Of a DNA stretch of 64,000 nt, positions 42,716 to 51,736 are shown piece by piece. The DNA lies in contig OZ243953.1 of NCBI GenBank assembly GCA_965214475.1, positions 1,612,001 through 1,676,000 of the forward strand. The letters run 5' to 3'. Both the position numbers and the translations under genes were made by a program. The notes under the pieces are model-generated. The model was not told the DNA's origin. It worked only from the letters and a program-made list of their open reading frames with translations, and did not search any database. The DNA is from SIRX01 sp965214475. GTDB taxonomy: Bacteria > Actinomycetota > Rubrobacteria > Rubrobacterales > Rubrobacteraceae. Position 1 is the first letter of the stretch, and each line of letters starts with the position of its first letter.

Positions 42716-42792
42716 CCGCCACAGACTTTCCAAGCCAGTAGAATCAATCACGGACTTTGTTTCTATAACGTACAGCTCTTTCAGGAGGTCGG

Positions 42793-42996
42793 ATGCCGGC
42801 AGAGATGATCGGGGGCAAGATCGTTAACGTGCGGGGTACGGTAGTAACCTTCCAGCAGAAGTGTGAGAACTGCGGCTACATCTTTGACTGGAATAAGACC
42901 ACCATCGTGCCGGCTTACGGCTCGCGAAACGTGCGGCCCTTTACCTGCCCGCAATGCAACAATTACCAGGAAGTATCGGTGACGCATTTCAAGTAG
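42793..42996 (+). CDS. Small zinc-ribbon protein
   Basis: A 67-residue protein with two CxxC knuckles, KCENCGY and FTCPQCNN, separated by about 33 residues, forming a single zinc ribbon. The rest is beta-like (VNVRGTVVTFQQ). Strong CAGGAGG before ATG. Converges with the sortase gene ten bases away. Function unknown. Confidence 0.78.
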   Translation: MPAEMIGGKIVNVRGTVVTFQQKCENCGYIFDWNKTTIVPAYGSRNVRPFTCPQCNNYQEVSVTHFK

Positions 42997-43006
42997 AGGA
43001 AGCAGG

Positions 43007-43633
43007 CTACGCTACTTTCGCCCGGCTATCTACAAGCTCGGCCTGTACTACTAACCGCTGCGAGTAGTCAGGTAGCGTACAAGTCTGGAGGCTGACTATG
43101 TTTTTGCCAACGGGCTCGGTGATGGAAAGGTCGTCGGGAGTTGTGACGATCCGGTTGTATACTTGATAGATGTATCTCGTGCCGGCCGAGTCCCTCAAGA
43201 CTACCTGGTCGCCAGTCTTCAGTTTGTTGAGATCGTAGAATACGAGAAAGCTTTTTGTGTTTGGGTATCCTAGCCTGTGACCGGCTATGTACACGTTGGA
43301 CCCTGCATCCCATGGATACCCGGTAGTGTTCAGGTGTATCGCACCCGCACCGAGGCTATTCTCGTCGGTGGCGGTAGTGGTATAGACGGGTACGTTCTTT
43401 GCCCGGTTCATCTTGGGCACGGTGAGCTTTAGCGTATCGTCGCTGGGAGCCGGAACTGAACCGGTGAGCCCACCCGTCTGCAGGCTCATGAGCACTAATC
43501 CGACCGACACCAACACCAGCGCCAGCCCGGTGGCGAGCAAGCTCTTCCTGCCGAAGATCCGACGCTTCCCCCGGCTCGAGTGCGTCTGAAACCGACGCCT
43601 GGTCTTGTAAGTCTTGTAACTTTCGCGTTCCAC
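43007..43633 (-). CDS. Sortase (class E-like)
   Basis: A 208-residue transpeptidase-type sortase with a basic N terminus and one membrane anchor (residues 31-50). The active site is His119 (YIAGHRLGYP), Cys185 (SLQTCTLPDY) and Arg193 (SQRLVVQAEL). It attaches sorting-signal proteins to the cell wall or acts as housekeeping sortase. It follows the PASTA kinase in the same direction. No LPxTG-type substrate is evident in the window. GTG start. Confidence 0.88.
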   Translation of the reverse strand: MERESYKTYKTRRRFQTHSSRGKRRIFGRKSLLATGLALVLVSVGLVLMSLQTGGLTGSVPAPSDDTLKLTVPKMNRAKNVPVYTTTATDENSLGAGAIHLNTTGYPWDAGSNVYIAGHRLGYPNTKSFLVFYDLNKLKTGDQVVLRDSAGTRYIYQVYNRIVTTPDDLSITEPVGKNIVSLQTCTLPDYSQRLVVQAELVDSRAKVA

Positions 43634-43750
43634 GTTAAATATATTAGCATTGTCGGGTTACAAAACTATAACAATACGGGCAACTGTGCGTTACAGTTCC
43701 CGCACCCGCTGAATATCTCTGCTATTGCTTTCCGATGCAGATTTGCGGTC

Positions 43751-45682
43751 TCATTCGAACACTTCCGGCATATCCGGCATCGGCGGCTCGAAATCGCCTG
43801 CGCTTGGATCAAGAGATTCCGAGGGAGCCTGCTGAGCCGGAGCCTGCTGATTTCCAGACTCGTTTAAAGGCTGATTTTGTTCCGGTTCGGGGGTCGGCTC
43901 TGGGTCAGGGGTCGGCTCTAGGTCAGGGGTTGGCTCTAGGTCGGGAGTTGGCTCTGGGTCGGGGGTCGGCTCTGGGTCGGGGGTCGGCTCTGGGTCGGGG
44001 GTCGGCTCTGGGTCGGGGGTCGGCTCTAGGCCGGGGGTCGGCTCTAGGCCGGGGGTCGGCTCTAGGTCGGGGGTCGGCTCTGGGTCGGGAGCTACCACAG
44101 GCTCTGGTCCGAGGCTAACCGTCACATCCACGGCAGTTTCCTTCGGAACCTCTGTCCCGACAGCGGAACCCTGGCTCATTATCAGGCCTGCCGGCATGGA
44201 GTTGCTGTAAGCCTCGTCCTGCTGACCGAGGGCAAGGCCCGCTTCGGAGAGTCGGGCTTCACTCTCCTGAATGCTCAGGCCAGTGAGGTCCGGCACGGCC
44301 GCGGTGGAGGGGGCTTTGGCAACCGTTATCGTCACCGTAGAGTCTCGCTGTACCCGGTTACCCGGCGAAGGGTCTTGAGAGACTATGGTCCCCTCCTCAC
44401 TCTCGGAGGTCTCCCTGGATCTTTTCTCGACCTGCAGGCCGGCATCTTTGAGGGTCTGCTCCGCCACCGCTTCTTTATCTCCCACTACTCCAGGAACATC
44501 CACCCTGGTGACCGGAGCCTCTACGGCAGCCGGAGATTGAACATTTTCGATTCCCTCTATCCTCTGCTCCGAGCCTCCTGCACCGAGGTTTGAGAGGGCG
44601 CTAAAGCCGTTTTCAGTGCCCGCCAGCGCCAATCCGGCGACAAGTAGGGCGAAAACCGCCAGCAAGCCGATCCGGCGTCCGGTGCGGGAACGGCGACGTG
44701 GCGTAACGAGCCCCCGGCCACCCGGCTGGCGGTGGCTCTGCCCCAGGTTGTAGGGGCGCTCCAGGGCTTCCGTTTTGTCTTCGACCGTGATGCTGGCCGG
44801 CGCGAGTCCCCGCGCGACGCGCTCCAGGTCTTCTATAAGCTCCAGGGCGCTCTGATACCGGTCCTCCGGCGCTTTAGAGAGGAGTTTGAGTGTTACAGTC
44901 TGAATTCCCGCTGAAGCGCCGGGGTTTTTCTCCCTCGGTGGGACTGGCTGTTCCGAGATATGTTTCATAGCAATAGCTATGGGGTTCTCCGCATCGAACG
45001 GGACCTCACCGGTGATCATCTCGTAGAGAACTACTCCCAAAGAGTAGAGGTCGCTTTCGGGACCAACTGATTCGCCGGTGGCTTGCTCGGGAGAGAGGTA
45101 ACGGACGGTGCCCAGGATCAGGCTGGTCTCGGTCATGGCGGTCTCAGCAGCGGCCCGGGCTATACCAAAGTCCCCGACCTTGATCCCCCCCGGCGCTATT
45201 CCTCCCAGTCCATTCCCTGTATTTACGCTAGAAGATGCAGCCTCTTCCACCATAAAAATGTTGTGAGGCTTTATGTCCCGGTGGATCACACCCTGCTCGT
45301 GGGCTTCTTCTAGCGCACAGGCGACCTGCAGCGCAATTCCCGCCGCCTCTAACGAGTCGAGCGGGCCTCTCTTCTCGATCCGCTCCGCCAACGTCCCGCC
45401 GCCGATGTACTCCATCGCCATGTAAGGACTACCATCATCGTCCTCACCCGCATCGAAGACCGATACTATATTTGGGTGGGACAGGGCCGCCACGTTCTTG
45501 GATTCCCTCCGAAAACGCTCCACGAACTGTTCGTTGTCCGAGTGTTGGGGCTTTAAGAGTTTCAAGGCTACGTCGCGGTCCAAGAGCTCGTCACGAGCCC
45601 TATATACACGTCCCATCCCACCATGACCCACAGGATCTAGCAGCATATATCTTTCGCCTACGATGGTCCTTTGCATACTCAT
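43751..45682 (-). CDS. PASTA-domain Ser/Thr protein kinase
   Basis: A 643-residue transmembrane PknB-type kinase. The cytoplasmic domain (about 12-275) has the loop GHGGMGRVYRA, ATP Lys in VALKLL, HRDIKPHN, DFGIAR and the activation segment TETSLILGTVRYLSPEQA. A juxtamembrane region ends in one span (about 335-355). Outside are two PASTA repeats (VPGVVGDKEAVAEQTLKDAG and VPDLTGLSIQESEARLSEAG), which bind peptidoglycan fragments. It ends in 11 copies of a 6-residue x-EPTP-type repeat (about 530-600) and an acidic tail. It likely controls cell-wall growth, fitting the divergent murJ. Confidence 0.93.
   Translation of the reverse strand: MSMQRTIVGERYMLLDPVGHGGMGRVYRARDELLDRDVALKLLKPQHSDNEQFVERFRRESKNVAALSHPNIVSVFDAGEDDDGSPYMAMEYIGGGTLAERIEKRGPLDSLEAAGIALQVACALEEAHEQGVIHRDIKPHNIFMVEEAASSSVNTGNGLGGIAPGGIKVGDFGIARAAAETAMTETSLILGTVRYLSPEQATGESVGPESDLYSLGVVLYEMITGEVPFDAENPIAIAMKHISEQPVPPREKNPGASAGIQTVTLKLLSKAPEDRYQSALELIEDLERVARGLAPASITVEDKTEALERPYNLGQSHRQPGGRGLVTPRRRSRTGRRIGLLAVFALLVAGLALAGTENGFSALSNLGAGGSEQRIEGIENVQSPAAVEAPVTRVDVPGVVGDKEAVAEQTLKDAGLQVEKRSRETSESEEGTIVSQDPSPGNRVQRDSTVTITVAKAPSTAAVPDLTGLSIQESEARLSEAGLALGQQDEAYSNSMPAGLIMSQGSAVGTEVPKETAVDVTVSLGPEPVVAPDPEPTPDLEPTPGLEPTPGLEPTPDPEPTPDPEPTPDPEPTPDPEPTPDLEPTPDLEPTPDPEPTPEPEQNQPLNESGNQQAPAQQAPSESLDPSAGDFEPPMPDMPEVFE
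43884..44090. repeat. 18-bp tandem repeat in the kinase gene
   Basis: About 11 tandem copies of an 18-bp unit, varying mainly at two positions. It encodes the Pro/Glu-rich spacer (DPEPTP, DLEPTP, GLEPTP) at the extracellular end of the PASTA kinase. Such a repeat can change copy number and hence spacer length. Confidence 0.9.
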
Positions 45683-45816
45683 ATCTTATACCCACCGGAT
45701 CGTCGAGGAAACCCAAATAAGGGACCAGTAGTAATTTTGTCCCAATATATAGCGGTCGTCTCGCTCCACAAACTTCGTTAGAGATTTTTACTATCCCCTT
45801 TAGTACCATCCTCTGC

Positions 45817-47403
45817 ATGTCATCCATCTTGCGGTCTATGCTCTCCATCTCTGTGGCGACTGTACTCTCTCGGGCGACAGGATTTTTGCGGATGATGGCT
45901 TTCGCGGCCGTGCTGGGCACCACGATAGTAGGCCAGGCCTACACGGTTTCGAGCCTTTTGCCGTCCCTGATCTACGAGCTGTTTCTGGGGGGCATTTTCT
46001 ACTCAATCTTCATCCCGATCCTGCTGGACCGAATGACCCATCACGGAGAAGAAGACGCCCAGAACCTGACCAACGCCCTCTTTACCGTGGCCCTGCCGCT
46101 GCTCGCGGTCGTCTCGATACTCGGCATCGTATTCGCCGAGCCCCTGGTAAGACTCGCGACGGACTGGAACAGTACGGAGGAGCTCTCACCGCAAGAGATG
46201 CAGAGGATCATAGACGTGGCAGTGTTGTTCTTCCGAATCTTCGTCGTCCAGATGTTCTTTTACGGTATCAACACTATAGGGACCGGCGTGCTGCAGGCCC
46301 ACCGGCATTTCTTTCTGCCAACCTTCGCCCCGGTGCTGAACAACCTGATCATCGTCGCCTCTTTCGGGGCTTACTACCTGATCTCCCAGAGCAATGAGAT
46401 CCTCGCGCTCTACGTGCTCGCCATCGGCGCATCCTTTGGGGTGGCAGTGATGGCGCTGGCGCTGGTCCCGACGATGTGGCGTCTTGGCTACAAGCCACGC
46501 CTCCAGTTCGGGCACCCCGCTCTCGCCCACGCGGCCCGACTCACGGGACCGATGCTAGTCCTGGTCGCGGCCTCGGTCGGCCTGCAGTTCGTCGCCAACT
46601 ACTTCGCCACCTCCTTCAACGCCGCGGCTGAACTCGGCCTCGCTTTCGTGATCTTCTCGCTTCCTTACGGTATTTTCGTCGTTTCCATAGTTACAGCCCT
46701 TATGCCAGAACTCTCCGAACAGCACTCCCGTGGAGACATGAGTAGCTACCGCGATACCCTCTCGTTTGGTCTCCGGTTAGTCGCCTTCGTCGTGGTTCCC
46801 TCCACCATCGGGATGGCCTTGCTCGCGGAGCCCCTCGTCGGGTTGCTCTACGAGCGCGGCAGGTTCGACGCCCAAGACACTCAGGCCGTGGCGACGCTGC
46901 TCACGGCCTACGCAGTGGGCCTGCTCGGCTACGGAGTCTACTTCCTGTTGGTCCGAGCCTTCTACTCGCGGCAGAACACCATAACTCCGGCCTTGTTGAA
47001 CGTGAGCCTCTTCCTCCTCTACACCGCCGCCGTCTACCTCCTCTCGCAAACGAGTGTCGGCGTGATCGGCGTCGTGCTTGCTCTCTCCGGCACTTACACG
47101 CTCCTCGCCCTGGCCGGGCTCATCGCGATGCGACGCGCGATCGGCCGCATCGGTGGCCGGCAACTGCTGCTTTCCCTCTCCAAAACCTTTCTCGCCGGGG
47201 CCGCCATGTACGCCGTTGCCTGGATTGGGATAGCCTTTTTAGGAAGCGGCGCGGAGGCTGTAGAGCGGGCAGTAATCATAGCGATAGTCGGGGGCACCTC
47301 GATGGCGGCTTACCTGGGAGCGGCGTTCCTGCTAAAGGCCGAAGAGGTCGAGTGGGCCGCCACCCGGGTCAGGAAACGATTGAGAGGAACGCCCGAAGAC
47401 TAG
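45817..47403 (+). CDS. murJ: Lipid II flippase MurJ (MviN)
   Basis: A 528-residue polytopic protein of the MOP/MviN family with about 14 spans. SVATVLSRATGFLRMMAFAA, VSSLLPSLIYELFLGGIFYS, NTIGTGVLQAHRHFFLPTFA, VASVGLQFVANYFATSF and LVGLLYERGRFD match MurJ. It moves lipid II across the membrane for peptidoglycan assembly. Divergent from the PASTA kinase and overlapping the converging serine hydrolase gene by four bases. No soluble kinase-like tail is present. Confidence 0.9.
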   Translation: MSSILRSMLSISVATVLSRATGFLRMMAFAAVLGTTIVGQAYTVSSLLPSLIYELFLGGIFYSIFIPILLDRMTHHGEEDAQNLTNALFTVALPLLAVVSILGIVFAEPLVRLATDWNSTEELSPQEMQRIIDVAVLFFRIFVVQMFFYGINTIGTGVLQAHRHFFLPTFAPVLNNLIIVASFGAYYLISQSNEILALYVLAIGASFGVAVMALALVPTMWRLGYKPRLQFGHPALAHAARLTGPMLVLVAASVGLQFVANYFATSFNAAAELGLAFVIFSLPYGIFVVSIVTALMPELSEQHSRGDMSSYRDTLSFGLRLVAFVVVPSTIGMALLAEPLVGLLYERGRFDAQDTQAVATLLTAYAVGLLGYGVYFLLVRAFYSRQNTITPALLNVSLFLLYTAAVYLLSQTSVGVIGVVLALSGTYTLLALAGLIAMRRAIGRIGGRQLLLSLSKTFLAGAAMYAVAWIGIAFLGSGAEAVERAVIIAIVGGTSMAAYLGAAFLLKAEEVEWAATRVRKRLRGTPED

Positions 47404-48914
47404 TTTTCGTCTTCGGAAGACTCTTCCTTTTTGCTCTGAATATCCCAAACTTTTTCGGAGATTCCCCTGATGGTAGGCTTGGCTTCCAGCGGGTCGCCGG
47501 GACCGTATTTTGAGAGGATCGCCACGGCGTAGGGCCGGTCTTCGTGGAAGACGATGCCAACCTCGTCGTAGACTTTATAGAGCCAGCCGCCCTTATTCGC
47601 GATATCGGCGTTCGCGTCCTCCGGTATACCGTCCACAAGCCATGACTCCAGGTAGTTATCCAGCATGATATCCACCATAGCCTGACAACTCTCGGGGCTC
47701 GCCGCTTTTCCGTTGGCTATCTTGTCGAGGATCATCGCCATGTCGCGGGTCGTCATGCGGTTGTCCAGCTCGGGAACCGCGCCGCGCTCGCTGGTGACCT
47801 TCTGGACGAGCATCGTATCCTCGGCCCCCATCGACTCGGCGACCTCGTTGACATACTCTTTGCCCCCAACCTTTCTCACGAGCGCGTTTGTGGCGACGTT
47901 GTCCGACTGGGTCATCATCAGGTACGCGTAGTCGTACACGGAGTAGGACTGGCCGGGATCCTCCCACTGCATCCAACCAGCCCCGGCGGCCCAATCCCCC
48001 TCCTCCGTCGGGAAAGTGTCCGATAGTGAGAGCTTGCCCTCGTCTATCCTGCGAAAAACGGCCACCAATATGGGCACCTTTATCACCGAGGCGCTGAAGA
48101 ACTGCTCGTCGGGACGCACCCCGTAACCGTAGCCGCCCTCGATGTCCTGCACGTAGACGCCGGCCACACCACTGTAGCCCTCTATCTCCTCTTTTATGCT
48201 TTCTAGTCCTTCCTTCACCCGAGCACGTTCCTCACCCGGCACGTCGTCGAGCACCGGTTCAGGTTCGGAGAACCGCGGATCTCCGAGGTCCGGTATATCG
48301 CTGACCTTCAGCGGTTCTTCTTCGAGTTCGGAGGTCATGAAGGTCCCATTCTCCGAGGTTGGGACAGTGTAGAGCGAGTCGGCGAGGTCCCCGGGTACAC
48401 CATCGAGCACCGCTTTCTCGTTGTCCGCGTAGTCCGGCTCGTCGGTCAGCACCGAATGCTGCACCTCCCAGGCCTGGCCTTCTTTCTGGAGAAAGAGCAC
48501 ATGGTCTCCCTCCTCGCCTTCGAGATCCAGCCGAACCGCCGCCCAGTTGGAGTCTTCGTTGCTCTTGTAAACGGCTTCTATGTTCTCCTTGGTGACCTCG
48601 GGCAACTCCCCCGCCACGGAGAGGTACGCTGAAGAGGCCGGATTAGTCTTGAGCTTTAGTGCGTCGGGCAGTTCTGGTGTGGACTCTTTCCCGTCTACGC
48701 CATCTACCGGCTCCCGGACCAACGCCACCTTTTGAGGAGGCTCGTCCGCCTGATCTTTCGTTCCACCCGAGAGATAGTCTGCGGCGTACGCTACCCCCCC
48801 GAACAGCACCAGCACCGCCACAAACAGTATTCCGAAACGTTGCCGACGATGACGCAGCCGCTTGGCTGCAGCGCTTCCCCTCCTGAACTCTTTGAGCGCG
48901 GGATCTCTTTTCAA
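47400..48914 (-). CDS. Membrane-anchored class A beta-lactamase-like serine hydrolase
   Basis: A 504-residue protein. A basic N terminus and one span (LFVAVLVLFGGVAYAADYLS) precede a linker domain of about 190 residues and a C-terminal serine hydrolase domain. Motifs are SxxK as SVIK (about residue 276), SDN in MMTQSDNVATN, and NKGG in the KTG position. This places it with class A beta-lactamase-related enzymes or D,D-peptidases; whether it hydrolyses beta-lactams or peptidoglycan is unknown. TTG 48914 is favoured by GGAGG five bases upstream. Confidence 0.8.
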   Translation of the reverse strand: MKRDPALKEFRRGSAAAKRLRHRRQRFGILFVAVLVLFGGVAYAADYLSGGTKDQADEPPQKVALVREPVDGVDGKESTPELPDALKLKTNPASSAYLSVAGELPEVTKENIEAVYKSNEDSNWAAVRLDLEGEEGDHVLFLQKEGQAWEVQHSVLTDEPDYADNEKAVLDGVPGDLADSLYTVPTSENGTFMTSELEEEPLKVSDIPDLGDPRFSEPEPVLDDVPGEERARVKEGLESIKEEIEGYSGVAGVYVQDIEGGYGYGVRPDEQFFSASVIKVPILVAVFRRIDEGKLSLSDTFPTEEGDWAAGAGWMQWEDPGQSYSVYDYAYLMMTQSDNVATNALVRKVGGKEYVNEVAESMGAEDTMLVQKVTSERGAVPELDNRMTTRDMAMILDKIANGKAASPESCQAMVDIMLDNYLESWLVDGIPEDANADIANKGGWLYKVYDEVGIVFHEDRPYAVAILSKYGPGDPLEAKPTIRGISEKVWDIQSKKEESSEDEN

Positions 48915-49228
48915 AAGACCTCCCACACTACGGCGCAAGACTGGGCGAAAGGAGGATCAATTCTAGGTACTTTGAGAATAGCTGGCATAACCTTCGTGTA
49001 GACTCCGCTTGTCAGGACTATGGTATGAAACCAAAAACTACGCCTCAATGCTACATTACAGAGGATTTAGAGAGCATAAATCTAATTGAGTTCGGCAAAA
49101 AATGCTACTTTACACACGGTACAAAAATTCATTCCGGAAATCAGATATAACTCATCATAGACGCTCTAGCGGTTAGGGCGGGTGCGAAAAATGACGAAAC
49201 GTCCCCGAAACTCAAAGGGAGGGTTTGA

Positions 49229-50470
49229 GTGGCGAAGGCGACAATAAAAACTTTGGTAGAAACGAAATCCGAATACGAAGACGCCGATGAGCGTATAGGA
49301 AAGCTACGGATCGTGGCGTACCCTGGGCACCCTGGGGTCTTCGATGTGGACTTCCACAAAGCAGTATATCGGTGGTTTGAAACCCACGAGTTGTCGGACC
49401 AACTGTACCGCTGGGTTTCCATAACCGAAGAAGGAGAGGTCGTAGGACACCTGTCCGCCCTGCCGCAGTATTACCGGATCAACGGCCAAAGAGTAGTCGG
49501 ACACACCCCGGCAGATTTCATGGTGGATCCCCGATACGGCATTCAGGCCATTCTCCTGATGCGAAACTTTTTTCGCACCTGCGAGAACATGGTGGCCTGC
49601 GACATGGTGCCGGCGGCGATCGAGGTGGAAACGCGGCTCGGGGCCGAGATAGTCGGGCCGCTAGACTACGCGGTGAAACTCTTGAACGTCTCGAAGGTCC
49701 CCTCTCCACAGCTACCCGCCCGCCTATCCCGCCTCCTGGGACGCGAAGAACCCGCTGCCTCTTCTGCGGTTCCCTACGGTTATCCGGGATACCAGAGCGA
49801 CTCGGGTGGGGCGGAAGACTTTGCAGATCCCCACGGACAGGCTGTGCTTCCGGTACGCCCCCGCGCCTCGATACCGGCCCCGATCAAAAAGCTCCTTAAC
49901 GGCGGGCTCTGGGCGACTGACGAGGTACTGGGTGGCGTCTTCGCGGGCGGCCCCAAAGTACAAGAGTTGCACGAGTTCGATGACTCTTTCGACGAGCTGT
50001 TCGAAACCGTCGCGGCTTCCGTACCCTGCGCCGCGGAGCGGGACGCGGCGTTTCTCAATTGGCGCTACGGCCCGGGTTCGCCCCAACATCCGGTGACCGT
50101 GCTGGGTGTAAAAGAGGACAATACGCTTCTCGGTTACGCGGTGCTCAAGACCGACGAACCCGGTCCCGACGGCTACATCATGGACCTGACGGCGCTTCCC
50201 GGACGCCACGACGTGGCACGGGCGCTGGTTCGAGAATCCGTCCGCGTACTGCGCCGGGCAGGCGCACCCATAATTCGTTACCGGCACGTCCCGTCACCGT
50301 TCTCCCCTCGTCGGGCGGACTTACAACGGCTGGGTTTCTTTTTCCGCAAGAGCCGGCGCAACAACCTGCTGACGAAGTTCACGCCCCCCGGTATGCAAGG
50401 AGCGGCACGATACCTCTCCAACTGGTCCTACACCATAGGAGATGGGGAAGCGACCTTCTGGCTCAGGTAA
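49229..50470 (+). CDS. GNAT-like acyltransferase, copy 1 of duplicated module
   Basis: A 413-residue protein that I read as a distant GNAT-fold acyltransferase. A first half has EEGEVVGHLSALPQYYRING and a second half ends with FLNWRYGPGSPQHPVTVLGV, YMIDLTAL-like IMDLTALPGRHDVARALVRE and the C-terminal YLSNWSYTIGDGEATFWLR. A proline-rich linker lies between the halves. Its paralogue is at 51737, and both precede a FemAB gene. Start GTG follows GGGAGGG. The upstream 290 bases are AT-rich and probably hold the promoter. Precise chemistry unknown. Confidence 0.7.
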   Translation: MAKATIKTLVETKSEYEDADERIGKLRIVAYPGHPGVFDVDFHKAVYRWFETHELSDQLYRWVSITEEGEVVGHLSALPQYYRINGQRVVGHTPADFMVDPRYGIQAILLMRNFFRTCENMVACDMVPAAIEVETRLGAEIVGPLDYAVKLLNVSKVPSPQLPARLSRLLGREEPAASSAVPYGYPGYQSDSGGAEDFADPHGQAVLPVRPRASIPAPIKKLLNGGLWATDEVLGGVFAGGPKVQELHEFDDSFDELFETVAASVPCAAERDAAFLNWRYGPGSPQHPVTVLGVKEDNTLLGYAVLKTDEPGPDGYIMDLTALPGRHDVARALVRESVRVLRRAGAPIIRYRHVPSPFSPRRADLQRLGFFFRKSRRNNLLTKFTPPGMQGAARYLSNWSYTIGDGEATFWLR

Positions 50471-50562
50471 AACGAGGCGCGGACCCGGCTTGACGGTTCC
50501 TGGGAGGCCACCTAAACTTGCTGCCTGTCCGAACCTAGCACGACAAGGGAAGAGAACACACT

Positions 50563-51672
50563 ATGAGTTCCGCCGCTCCGCAGGATCCCTCTTACGCCAC
50601 GACCGGGCACTACGCGGTCGTGGAAAAAGAAAATATTTCACCCTCGAAGTGGAACGGTTGTGTCACGGAGTCGCCCGGCGGCGGCCACTTTTTCCAGAGC
50701 TACGAGTGGGGCGAGTTCAAAAAGCGGCTGGGCTGGAAGCCGGTCCGGCTGACGCTCGAACGGGCCGGCGAATTGGCCGGAAGCGGACAGTTCCTGTTCT
50801 ACAACACGCCCTTGGTGCCGGGCGGCATGCTGTACTGTCCAAAAGGACCGTGGTTACCGTGGGACGATGATGCAGCCGTTAGGACTTTCTTCGGCGGCGT
50901 GGTAGAAGTTGCGAAACGTCATAATGCCCATACCATCAAGATAGAGCCGGAGGTCCCCTCCGATCGCGATGACGTGAAAGAGCATCTACGGGCGCTGGGG
51001 TTCGAGAAATTCCGCTGGGATCTGAACTTCAAGACGACGTTGGTGGTGGACTTGAGTCCTTCCGAAGAAGAGATCCTCGCGAACATGAGAAAGAGCACCC
51101 GCTACAGTGTCCGCCGGGCCGCCAGAGAGGGTGTAACGGTGGTAGAGGATAACTCGCCGGAGGCTATAGACCAGTTCTGGCGTATGATCGAGGTGGTTAT
51201 AGAGCGCAATAAGTTCTGGCACCGGCCCAAAGATTACGTGATCTCCTCCTGGCAGACGCTCTTTGATTCCGGAAAAGCGAACCTGTTTTTCGCCGAACAT
51301 GAGGGAGACCGCCTGGCGGCGCTGCTGGCAGTCACCTTCGGCCACAAGTACTGGTACCTGTCAGGGGCATCTACCGACGAGAAGAAGAACCTCAACGCCA
51401 GCCATCTGTTGCAGTGGGAGATCATGAAGTGGGCCAAAGAACGCGGCGCCACCTACTACGATATGGTCAACATCCCACACCCCGACGAGTTGACGAAGGA
51501 CCATCCTATGTACGGTATCTACAAGTTCAAGGCCGGTTTCGGTGGAGATGTGGCGGACTTTATAGGGTGCTACGACCTGCCGATAAAACCGACGCCGGCG
51601 AAGCTCTGGAATAGGATGGAGCCTATCTACTACCGCCTGCACCAACGGGTGAAGGGCGACTTCTACTATTAA
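50563..51672 (+). CDS. FemAB/FemX-type aminoacyltransferase, copy 1
   Basis: A 369-residue FemAB-like protein with two GNAT-type domains. FQSYEWGEFKKRLGWKPVRL, GGMLYCPKGPWLPWDD, NMRKSTRYSVRRAAREGVTV, LSGASTDEKKNLNASHLLQW, EIMKWAKERGATYYDM and GIYKFKAGFGG are classic. FemX-type enzymes transfer an amino acid (usually from aminoacyl-tRNA) to lipid II side chains. Paired with the GNAT-like gene upstream; duplicated at 52935. The donor here might be the nearby acyl carrier protein instead. Confidence 0.85.
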   Translation: MSSAAPQDPSYATTGHYAVVEKENISPSKWNGCVTESPGGGHFFQSYEWGEFKKRLGWKPVRLTLERAGELAGSGQFLFYNTPLVPGGMLYCPKGPWLPWDDDAAVRTFFGGVVEVAKRHNAHTIKIEPEVPSDRDDVKEHLRALGFEKFRWDLNFKTTLVVDLSPSEEEILANMRKSTRYSVRRAAREGVTVVEDNSPEAIDQFWRMIEVVIERNKFWHRPKDYVISSWQTLFDSGKANLFFAEHEGDRLAALLAVTFGHKYWYLSGASTDEKKNLNASHLLQWEIMKWAKERGATYYDMVNIPHPDELTKDHPMYGIYKFKAGFGGDVADFIGCYDLPIKPTPAKLWNRMEPIYYRLHQRVKGDFYY

Positions 51673-51736
51673 CTCCGGCAGTAAAAAGAAAGTATCGGTA
51701 CGCCAACTCGAAGACCCACTCTTCGAGCAAGACGGG

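Noticed and set aside
42410..42747. Minus-strand ORFs overlapping the small gene at 42470
   Set aside because: No ribosome site, unusual composition, and no family resemblance; the plus-strand ORF is only slightly better.
43884..44090. Repeats considered as a CRISPR array
   Set aside because: The units are 18 bp, directly contiguous with no spacers, and encode a protein repeat.
43735..44118. An ORF antisense to the kinase repeat, encoding a Gly/Leu/Arg repeat protein
   Set aside because: It arises only because the 18-bp repeat is open on both strands; no ribosome site or independent support.
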